In this document: in pieces, positions 1 through 4,962 of the stretch
Numbering within the stretch: the stretch's first letter is position 1
Layout: every line of letters starts with the position of its first letter
NCBI GenBank assembly: GCA_015655225.1
Contig: JAATFK010000621.1
Span: 1-8,001, forward strand
DNA from: Solirubrobacterales bacterium
GTDB lineage: Bacteria; Actinomycetota; Thermoleophilia; Solirubrobacterales; Solirubrobacteraceae
Reading direction: 5' to 3'
DNA: 8,001 nt
Notes under the pieces: generated by a model
The model's input: the letters and a program-made list of their open reading frames with translations, nothing else
The model's database searches: none
Told to the model about the DNA's origin: nothing
Position numbers and translations under genes: made by a program

Positions 1-2
1 GC

Positions 3-212
3 GGCGGCTCGCTCGGCTACGACCAGATCGGCGTCGCCAACAAGTCGCTGCCGTGCGGCACCGAGGTCACGATCCGCTACCGCGGCCGTCAGGTGACGGC
101 GCCGGTGATCGACCGCGGGCCGTACGTCGGCGACCGCGAGTTCGACCTGACCGGCGCCACCGCGCGCACGCTCGGGTTCGACGGGGTCGGCACGATCGAG
201 GTCGACCACTAG
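3..212 (+). CDS. RlpA-like double-psi beta-barrel domain protein, 3' end only
   Basis: This is the last 69 codons of a gene that begins before the window; the reading frame is open from base 3 to a TAG at 210-212. The translation reads GVANKSLPCGTEV, then VTAPVIDRGPYVG, then REFDLTGATARTLGF and GVGTIEV. This is the typical order of a RlpA-like double-psi beta-barrel domain: the LPxGT loop, the DRGPY loop and the DL-x-AxA-x-LG helix. Family members are secreted or lipid-anchored proteins that bind or cleave peptidoglycan; the signal peptide and any N-terminal domain would lie outside the window. The residue before K-S-L-P is Asn, where lytic RlpA proteins usually have His in A-H-x-T-L-P. The Asp of D-R-G-P is kept. 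Membership of the fold is clear; enzymatic activity is uncertain. Confidence 0.85.
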   Translation, partial: GGSLGYDQIGVANKSLPCGTEVTIRYRGRQVTAPVIDRGPYVGDREFDLTGATARTLGFDGVGTIEVDH

Positions 213-223
213 CTGCTCCGGTT

Positions 224-252
224 GCGCCGTCCCTCGTTCGGAGGGGCGGCGC
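224..252 (+). terminator. GC-rich 12-bp hairpin between the RlpA-like gene and dinB
   Basis: The arms GCGCCGTCCCTC (224-235) and GAGGGGCGGCGC (241-252) pair over 12 positions, 11 Watson-Crick and one U-G, around a five-base loop GTTCG. The hairpin starts 11 bases after the RlpA-like stop codon and has no U tract, as is common for terminators in high-GC actinobacteria. A 14-bp perfect palindrome (244-257) overlaps the 3' arm and offers an alternative fold. It probably separates the upstream gene from dinB. Confidence 0.7.
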
Positions 253-264
253 CGCCCGGACGCG

Positions 265-270
265 TACCCT
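265..270 (+). promoter_or_regulatory. Candidate -10 element TACCCT of a leaderless dinB transcript
   Basis: TACCCT fits the actinobacterial -10 consensus TANNNT and lies seven bases before the A of the dinB ATG, so transcription would start at or next to the start codon. I see no TTGNNN -35 at normal spacing. The GGAGG at 272-276 is one base from the ATG, too close for a normal Shine-Dalgarno site, which favours the leaderless reading. The same hexamer sits in the equivalent place at 3158-3163 and 7410-7415 (minus strand). Confidence 0.55.
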
Positions 271-277
271 CGGAGGC

Positions 278-1429
278 ATGGCTGACGAGGGAGCCAGACG
301 CGTCATCGCCCACCTCGACTGCGACGCCTTCTACGCGTCCGTCGAGCTGCTGCGCCGGCCCGACCTGCGCGGCAAGGCCGTGATCGTCGCCGGCTCCGGC
401 CCGCGCGCGGTGGTCACGACCGCCTCCTACGAGGCGCGCAGATACGGCGTCGGCTCCGCGATGCCGGCCTCGCGCGCCCTGCGGCTCTGTCCCCACGCGA
501 TCGTCCTGCCGCCCGACTTCGAGGCCTACCGGGCGACCTCGCAGGCGGTCTGGGAGATCGTCCGCACGAAGCTGGAGCGCCTTCAGCACATCGGCCTCGA
601 CGAGGCCTACGCCGACCTCACCGGGGTCGAGAAGCCGCTGCGGGTCCTGCGCGAGCTGGTCGCTCACGTGCAGGAGGAGACGGGCATCACGGTCTCCGTC
701 GGCGTCGGTCCCTCGCGGTTGGTGGCGAAGATCTGCAGCGACCTGGAGAAGCCCGCCGGCTTCGTCGCGATGGGCCGCGAGGACGCCGCGCGGCGGTTTG
801 CCGACGCGCCGCCCGGCAAGCTCCCGGGGATCGGGCCGAAGACGGCCGAGCGGCTGCGGGAGCTGGGGATCGAGACGATCGCCGCGCTGCAGGCGGCGTC
901 GCCGGAGCGGCTGGAGGAGCGCTTCGGCCCGCGCCACGGACGGGAGCTGCTGGCTCGCGCGCACTTCCACGACGACTCGCCGGTCGAGACCGAGCGGGTC
1001 TTGAGATCGCGCTCCAACGAGCGGACGTTCGACGTGGACGTCGCGTCTCTCGAGGAGCTGGAGGAGGTCCTGCGGCGGCTCGCGAGAGAGCTGTGCGAGG
1101 GGTTGGTCGCGCGGGGGAAGCAGGGCCGCACGATCGGGATCAAGGTGCGGCTCGACGACTGGACGAACGTGACCCGCGCGCGCTCGATCGACGGCTGGAC
1201 GAACGACGTCGAGGTCGTCACCGCGATCGCGCTGGAGCTGCTGCGGACCTACGCGCCGCCGCGGCCGGTGCGGCTCCTCGGCGTGCGGGTCGCGGCGTTC
1301 GAGGACGACCCGGCGGCGCAGCGGGCGCCGCGGGCCGCTCGCGCGATCGGCGGTGGCGGCGGTGCTCACGAGCAGCTGTCGCTGCCGCTGGACGGTGATC
1401 TCCCCGCCGCGTCCATGAGTGTGCAATAG
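278..1429 (+). CDS. dinB: DNA polymerase IV (Y-family translesion polymerase)
   Basis: This encodes a 383-residue Y-family DNA polymerase that copies past damaged bases with low fidelity. Motif I is HLDCDAFYASVE (residues 12-23), with metal ligand Asp14 and probable steric gate Tyr19, which excludes ribonucleotides. The catalytic pair Asp108-Glu109 lies in GLDEAYADLTG. GVGPSRLVAKICSDLEKP (142-159) is the conserved palm segment, and KLPGIGPKTAERLRELGI (181-198) is the helix-hairpin-helix of the thumb. The little-finger domain covers about 240-345. The tail contains EQLSLPL (365-371), a good match to a beta-clamp-binding motif. Length and domain order are normal, and all catalytic residues are present. 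The frame is open back to base 53, but homology begins just after the ATG at 278, which is also the start favoured by the TACCCT element. A DsbA-family gene follows after 17 bases and may be cotranscribed. Confidence 0.95.
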   Translation: MADEGARRVIAHLDCDAFYASVELLRRPDLRGKAVIVAGSGPRAVVTTASYEARRYGVGSAMPASRALRLCPHAIVLPPDFEAYRATSQAVWEIVRTKLERLQHIGLDEAYADLTGVEKPLRVLRELVAHVQEETGITVSVGVGPSRLVAKICSDLEKPAGFVAMGREDAARRFADAPPGKLPGIGPKTAERLRELGIETIAALQAASPERLEERFGPRHGRELLARAHFHDDSPVETERVLRSRSNERTFDVDVASLEELEEVLRRLARELCEGLVARGKQGRTIGIKVRLDDWTNVTRARSIDGWTNDVEVVTAIALELLRTYAPPRPVRLLGVRVAAFEDDPAAQRAPRAARAIGGGGGAHEQLSLPLDGDLPAASMSVQ

Positions 1430-1446
1430 TTGTCAACGCACGCATC

Positions 1447-2319
1447 ATGTCTTTGACCGTCACCGAATACACCGACTCCGCCTGTCCCTGGGCCTGGTCC
1501 GCCGAGCCGATGAAGCTGCGGCTCCGCTGGCTCTACGGCGACCAGCTGACCTGGCAGCTGCGGATGATCGGGCTCACGAGCGACCGCGACGAGTACAGCC
1601 GTCGCGGCTTCACGCCGGAGCAGATGGCGAAGGGCTACGCGATGTTCGCCGAGCGCTACGGGATGCCGCTGGAGACCACGCCGCGCGCACGGCTCGGCGC
1701 CACCGTCCCCGCCTGCCGCGCGGTCGTCGCGACCCGGCTGCACGCGCCGGAGCTGGAGGAGGCGCTGCTGCGCCGCCTGCGCGTCCGCGTGATGACGACC
1801 GTCACCGGCGTCCTGGACGATCCCGAGACGATCGCCGGAGCGGCGACCGACGTCGGCCTCGACCCCGCCGAGCTGGAGTCCTGGATCGCCGAGCCCGCCG
1901 TCGAGGCGCAGCTCGCCGAGGACATGCGGCTGACCCGCGAGCCGGCGCCCGCCGCGATCGCGATGAAGCACAAGCTTGCCAAGACGCCCGAGGGCGTCTG
2001 GCGCTACACCGCCCCGTCGCTTACCTTCCGTCGCGACGACGGCGTCCAGCTCGACACGCCGGGCTTCCAGCCGTCATTGGCGTACGAGAACGCGGTCGCG
2101 AACCTCGCGCCCGAGCTGGAGCGGCGCGACGAGCCCGAGTCGGTGGAGGAGCTGCTGGCCTGGGCCCCGTTCCCGCTGGCGACCAAGGAGGTCGCCGAGG
2201 TGATGGGCGCCGCGTCGCTGATCGACGTGCGGACCGCGCTGGTCGAGTCCGGCGCGACCGAGCTGCGTGCCGGCACCGACGCCTTCTGGGCGCTCGAGCC
2301 GGCGACCGCGATCGCCTGA
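1447..2319 (+). CDS. Cytoplasmic DsbA-family (thioredoxin-fold) protein with a single active-site cysteine
   Basis: This 290-residue protein begins with a strand and the motif DSACPWAW (residues 10-17), the position of the active site in DsbA/FrnE/2-hydroxychromene-2-carboxylate isomerase-type proteins. The motif is CPWA rather than CPWC, so Cys13 has no resolving partner; the only other cysteine is Cys90 in VPACRAVVATR. There is no signal peptide, so it should act in the cytoplasm. The middle (about 50-165) is the helical insertion typical of the family. The C-terminal part (about 232-285: VEELLAWAPFPLATKEVAEVMG, then VRTALVESGATEL) looks like a compact winged-helix-type extension. Possible roles are a glutathione-dependent isomerase or transferase, or a monothiol oxidoreductase; the substrate cannot be read from sequence. 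The ATG has no clear Shine-Dalgarno site. It lies 17 bases after dinB in the same orientation and is closed by the hairpin at 2352-2390. Confidence 0.8.
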   Translation: MSLTVTEYTDSACPWAWSAEPMKLRLRWLYGDQLTWQLRMIGLTSDRDEYSRRGFTPEQMAKGYAMFAERYGMPLETTPRARLGATVPACRAVVATRLHAPELEEALLRRLRVRVMTTVTGVLDDPETIAGAATDVGLDPAELESWIAEPAVEAQLAEDMRLTREPAPAAIAMKHKLAKTPEGVWRYTAPSLTFRRDDGVQLDTPGFQPSLAYENAVANLAPELERRDEPESVEELLAWAPFPLATKEVAEVMGAASLIDVRTALVESGATELRAGTDAFWALEPATAIA

Positions 2320-2351
2320 GCTTGGCCCGGGCGCCGCGCGCGCCCCGATGT

Positions 2352-2390
2352 GCGCGGCGTTCGGTGTCCTATGGACACCGAGAACCGCGC
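2352..2390. terminator. Bidirectional hairpin terminator between convergent genes
   Basis: An outer stem GCGCGG/CCGCGC (2352-2357 with 2385-2390), a 2x2 internal loop (CG opposite AA) and an inner 10-bp stem (2360-2369 with 2373-2382, one wobble) close on the three-base loop TAT. The core CGGTGTCC/GGACACCG is perfect. It lies between the stop of the DsbA-family gene (2319) and that of the convergent thioredoxin gene (2411), so it can end both transcripts. It has no U tract. Confidence 0.8.
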
Positions 2391-2410
2391 AGGTCCCGGT
2401 GGACGACGCG

Positions 2411-3151
2411 CTAGTAGAGCGCGGCGGCGAGTCTGCGGCGGCCTTCGCGGGCGAGCGGGTGCTCGACGCCCAGCTCGGCCAGCAGGCCGACGACGACCTT
2501 GCGGATCTCGTCCCGGGCGCCGTCGGCGCCGGGCATCGCGGCGATCAGCAGGTCCAGCGCGCGCTCGTCCTCACCGGCGTCCAGCGCGGCGAAGGCGTCG
2601 GTCAGGTCGGGCGTGCCGGAGCGTTCGAGCGCGATCCGCGCGGCGAGGCCGCTGGCGCCGAAGTCACCCGGGGCACGGGAGAGCAGTTCGCTCGCCTCGT
2701 CGTCCTCGCCGCGGGCGTGGAGCACTCGGGCGAGGGGGAGGATCGCGTCGGCGCGGGAGGGGGCCAGCTCCAGCGCTCTGCGCAGCGAGGCCTCGTCGCC
2801 GGCGGCGACCAGGAGGTCGGCCTCGGAGGGGACGAGCGAGTCGAAGAATCTCTCGACCTGCGGGCGGGGCTGCGCACCGACGAACTCCTCGACGACCGCG
2901 CCGTCGCGGAACGCCTTGACAGCCGGGATCCCCTGGATCCCGAAGGCCTGGGAGATGCCGGGGTTGCTGTCGGTGTCGAGTCTCGCGAGCGCGACGCGCC
3001 CTTCCCGGGCGGTGGCGCCGTCCTCCAGCAGGGGGCCGAGCTGGCGGCACGGGGCGCACCATTCGGCCCAGAAGTCGACCACCACGGGGATCGTGCGCGA
3101 GCGCTCGATCACGTCCTGCTCGAAGGTGGCCTCGGTGACATCGAAGATCAT
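2411..3151 (-). CDS. Thioredoxin-TPR protein (YbbN/CnoX-like)
   Basis: This encodes 246 residues. An N-terminal thioredoxin domain (about 1-107) has FWAEWCAPC (27-35, cysteines 32 and 35) and the cis-proline loop GIQGIPAVKAF (Pro77). It is followed by helical TPR-like repeats (about 110-205) and the family-typical end DEIRKVVVGLLAELGVEHPLAR...RRLAAAL. This is the YbbN/CnoX architecture, a chaperone-like thioredoxin that protects proteins from oxidation and hands clients to folding chaperones. E. coli CnoX has lost the CxxC pair, whereas this one keeps a complete WCAPC site and could therefore catalyse thiol-disulfide exchange. No signal peptide or membrane segment is present. The frame is open a further 53 codons upstream, but homology starts at MIFDVTEATF. 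The ATG at 3151-3149 lies six bases after a TACCCT hexamer, suggesting a leaderless mRNA. The gene is divergent from the hydrolase and convergent with the DsbA-family gene. Confidence 0.9.
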   Translation of the reverse strand: MIFDVTEATFEQDVIERSRTIPVVVDFWAEWCAPCRQLGPLLEDGATAREGRVALARLDTDSNPGISQAFGIQGIPAVKAFRDGAVVEEFVGAQPRPQVERFFDSLVPSEADLLVAAGDEASLRRALELAPSRADAILPLARVLHARGEDDEASELLSRAPGDFGASGLAARIALERSGTPDLTDAFAALDAGEDERALDLLIAAMPGADGARDEIRKVVVGLLAELGVEHPLAREGRRRLAAALY

Positions 3152-3157
3152 GCGCTC

Positions 3158-3163
3158 AGGGTA
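3158..3163 (-). promoter_or_regulatory. Candidate -10 element TACCCT of the thioredoxin-TPR gene
   Basis: Read on the minus strand, TACCCT is followed by GAGCGC and then the ATG at 3151. The spacing predicts transcription starting at the start codon. There is no clear -35 hexamer 16-18 bases upstream. The element lies in the 55-base divergent gap shared with the hydrolase gene. For the hydrolase I see only a weak TATCAC (3193-3198), eight bases before its ATG. Confidence 0.55.
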
Positions 3164-3206
3164 GCGGCCGGCGCCACGTCGGCCGCTTCCGCTATCACCT
3201 GAGGTC

Positions 3207-4046
3207 ATGAGCGGCGCGGCGACGGACCAGACGATCGAGCGGGACGGCGTCCGCCTGGCGGTGCAGGACGCGGGTGAAGGGGTGCCGGTCGTGCTGCTGC
3301 ACGGTCTCACGGCGACGCGCCGCTATGTCGTGATGGGCTCGCGCGCGCTGGAGCGCGGCGGGCATCGCGTGATCGCCTACGACGCGCGCGGACACGGGGA
3401 GTCGACCGCCGCGCCGACGCCGGCGGCCTACGGCTACGGCGCGCTCGCGGACGACCTGCGGGCGGTGCTCGACGGGCTCGGGGTCGAGCGGGCGGTGCTG
3501 GCGGGGGCGTCGATGGGAGCGCACACGCTGCTGCGGTTCGCGCTCGACGCGCCCGAGCGGGTCGCCGGGCTCGTCGTGATCACGCCCGCGTACGACCCGG
3601 CGACGAACGACGACCCCGCGCGGCTCGCCTACTGGGACCGGCTTGCCACGGGCCTGCGCGAGGGCGGGATCGAGGGCTTCGTGGAGGCCTACCGAGTCGA
3701 CGACGAGGTGCCGGAGGCGTGGCGCGACACGGTGCGGACGGTGCTGCGCCAGCGGATGAGCCAGCACCGGGACCTCGGGGCGGTCGCGGACGCGCTCGTC
3801 GCGGTGCCGCGCTCGCGCCCGTTCGACTCGCTCGCGGAGCTGGGTGAGCTGCCGGCCGTGCCGACGACGGTGGTCGTGAGCCGCGACGAGGCCGACCCCA
3901 CCCACCCGCAGGCGATCGGCGAGGCCTACGTCGAGACGATCGCGGGCGCCCGCCAGGTGACGGAGGAGGAAGGCAAGTCCACGCTCGCCTGGCAAGGCGG
4001 CCAGCTCTCGAAGGAGATCGCGGCGGTGGCGGACGCGGCGGGGTGA
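3207..4046 (+). CDS. Alpha/beta hydrolase with an atypical C-terminal active-site region
   Basis: This is a 279-residue alpha/beta-hydrolase-fold protein with no signal peptide. The oxyanion strand is VVLLHGLTATRR (28-39), the second strand and loop VIAYDARGHGES (55-66), and the nucleophile elbow GASMGA (100-105) with Ser102. The acid is probably in SRDEADPTHP (225-234; Asp227, Glu228 or Asp230). The usual late catalytic His is absent: where it is expected the sequence reads EEEGKSTLAWQGGQLSKEI (253-271), and the only His in the C-terminal part is His233, just after the acid loop. An ester or amide hydrolase is the default guess; the substrate is unknown. The ATG at 3207 has GAGG only two bases upstream. 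It is divergently transcribed from the thioredoxin-TPR gene, and a hairpin (4058-4106) follows the stop. Confidence 0.88.
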   Translation: MSGAATDQTIERDGVRLAVQDAGEGVPVVLLHGLTATRRYVVMGSRALERGGHRVIAYDARGHGESTAAPTPAAYGYGALADDLRAVLDGLGVERAVLAGASMGAHTLLRFALDAPERVAGLVVITPAYDPATNDDPARLAYWDRLATGLREGGIEGFVEAYRVDDEVPEAWRDTVRTVLRQRMSQHRDLGAVADALVAVPRSRPFDSLAELGELPAVPTTVVVSRDEADPTHPQAIGEAYVETIAGARQVTEEEGKSTLAWQGGQLSKEIAAVADAAG

Positions 4047-4057
4047 GTCTCTCAAGC

Positions 4058-4106
4058 CGAGGGCTGCCGTCGCCGACGCTGGCATCGACCCGAGGCGGCA
4101 CCCTCG
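4058..4106 (+). terminator. Candidate hairpin terminator after the hydrolase gene
   Basis: CGAGGG (4058-4063) pairs with CCCTCG (4101-4106). After a one-base bulge, TGCCG (4065-4069) pairs with CGGCA (4096-4100), giving 11 pairs. The 26-base loop can form a small inner GCC/GGC hairpin. It starts 11 bases after the stop codon at 4046 and fits a terminator lacking a U tract. The rest of the 4047-4169 gap must carry the promoter of the flavoprotein gene, but I see no convincing -10 there. Confidence 0.45.
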
Positions 4107-4169
4107 ATCCCGTCTTCCCGCCCGATCGAAATGCCGCCGACGTGGTCGCCTGGCTGCGAAGATCGTCGG

Positions 4170-4814
4170 ATGGGGATCTCGACTGAGCCTCACTTCGCCG
4201 GCGCCCTGGGCAGCGAGGCCGAGCTGCGGGAGCTGTACGAGCAGCCGTCCGGGTTCGCGGCGCGCAAGCAGATCGACCATCTCGACTCCGCCGCCCGTCA
4301 GCTGATCGCGCTGGCGCCGATCGTCTTCGTCGCGAGCCACGACGCCGAGGGCCGGGCCGACGTGACGCCGCGCGGGGGCGATCCGGGCTTCGTCACGGTC
4401 CTCGACGACGACACGCTCGCGATCCCCGACGCGACCGGCAACAAGCGACTCGACACGCTCCGCAACGTGGTCGCGACCGGCCACGCCGGGCTGCTGTTCG
4501 TGATCCCTGGCCGTGGGCAGACGCTGCGGGTCAACGGCCGCGCCCGCGTCAGCGCCCGGCCTGAGCTGCTGGCCGGGCTGCGGCCCGTCGGCAAGCCGCC
4601 CCGCAGCGCGCTCGTCGTCAAGGCCGACGAGGTCTACACGCACTGCCCGAAGGCGTTCGTCCGCTCCGCGCTGTGGGATCCCGCCACTTGGCCGAGCGCC
4701 GCCGAGCAGCCGTCCGCGGCGGCCGTCCTCCACGCCCACGTCGGCGACCCCGCCGTCACGCTCGTCGACGTGGAGCGCTCGCAGGCGGAGTCGCTGGCCC
4801 GACGGCTCGCGTGA
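4170..4814 (+). CDS. PPOX-class FMN-dependent flavoprotein, MSMEG_1061-like
   Basis: This 214-residue protein belongs to the pyridoxamine 5'-phosphate oxidase-like split-barrel flavoproteins. Recognisable blocks are AARKQIDHLD (30-39), FVASHDAEGRADVTPRGGDPGFV (53-75), LAIPDATGNKRLDTLRNVV (83-101), GLLFVIPGRGQTLRVNGRARV (107-127), and SALVVKADEVYTHCPKAFVRSALWDP (146-171). Their order and wording match the subfamily known as MSMEG_1061-family PPOX flavoproteins. Such proteins are soluble and bind FMN or F420 as dimers; the substrate of this branch is not established. An upstream in-frame ATG at 4131 would add 13 unconserved residues, so the ATG at 4170 is preferred, although neither start has a clear Shine-Dalgarno site. 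Its TGA overlaps the GTG of the stub at 4811, a GTGA arrangement typical of coupled genes. Confidence 0.88.
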   Translation: MGISTEPHFAGALGSEAELRELYEQPSGFAARKQIDHLDSAARQLIALAPIVFVASHDAEGRADVTPRGGDPGFVTVLDDDTLAIPDATGNKRLDTLRNVVATGHAGLLFVIPGRGQTLRVNGRARVSARPELLAGLRPVGKPPRSALVVKADEVYTHCPKAFVRSALWDPATWPSAAEQPSAAAVLHAHVGDPAVTLVDVERSQAESLARRLA

Positions 4815-4912
4815 GCGGGTACAGCCCCGCCCCGCTCCCCCGCAAGCTCGGCTTCAGGCCCGGCGACCGGCCCGCGCGCCGGCACACGCCGCGCGCGCAA
4901 TCATCAACCTGA
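4811..4912 (+). pseudogene. Truncated N-terminal stub of a DUF3052-type protein
   Basis: A GTG at 4811 overlapping the flavoprotein stop opens 33 codons ending at TGA 4910-4912. The first 20 residues, VSGYSPAPLPRKLGFRPGDR, match the start of small actinobacterial proteins annotated as DUF3052, which typically begin M-x-G-Y-S-G-T-P-L-x-K-K-L-G-x-K-x-G-x-R and run to about 130-140 residues. After GDR the similarity stops (PARRHTPRAQSST). I found no continuation in the other two frames before glutamate decarboxylase begins 50 bases later. It looks like a gene whose 3' part was deleted or replaced. A translated short peptide, or chance similarity, are the alternatives. The parent family has no firm function. 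Confidence 0.5.
4813..4837 (+). terminator. Possible short hairpin at the end of the flavoprotein gene
   Basis: GAGCGGG (4813-4819) and CCCGCTC (4831-4837) form a perfect seven-pair stem with an 11-base loop, beginning at the flavoprotein stop codon. It has no U tract and lies inside the DUF3052-like stub, so it may simply be a by-product of GC-rich coding sequence. Confidence 0.25.
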
Positions 4913-4950
4913 CCGCGTCCCCGGCGCGGCAGCCTCGACCACGCCATCCC

Positions 4951-4956
4951 GGAAGG
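4951..4956 (+). promoter_or_regulatory. Shine-Dalgarno site of glutamate decarboxylase
   Basis: GGAAGG lies six bases before the ATG at 4963. It is the clearest conventional ribosome binding site in the window and fixes the start, against the open frame that extends back to 4513. Confidence 0.7.
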
Positions 4957-4962
4957 CAGCGC

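Noticed and set aside
53..277. N-terminal extension of dinB back to base 53
   Set aside because: It overlaps the RlpA-like gene in another frame, is low-complexity Arg/Ala-rich, and polymerase homology begins only after the ATG at 278.
209..1426. 405-residue minus-strand open frame opposite dinB
   Set aside because: Its composition (Arg/Asp/Leu/Pro-rich, no motif) is typical of antisense frames in high-GC DNA, and dinB on the other strand is unmistakable.
1429..1437. GTTGTCAAC and a minus-strand TTGACA as a promoter or operator upstream of the DsbA-family gene
   Set aside because: The dyad is only four bases per arm. The TTGACA points away from the gene, and no -10 lies at the right distance.
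3152..3310. 53-residue N-terminal extension of the thioredoxin-TPR protein
   Set aside because: It overlaps the divergent hydrolase and shows no thioredoxin homology before MIFDVTEATF.
3195..4739. 514-residue minus-strand open frame
   Set aside because: It runs antisense to both the hydrolase and the flavoprotein and has no recognisable domain.
4513..4962. 150-residue N-terminal extension of glutamate decarboxylase
   Set aside because: It lies out of frame over the flavoprotein gene, and GadB homology and GGAAGG fix the start at 4963.
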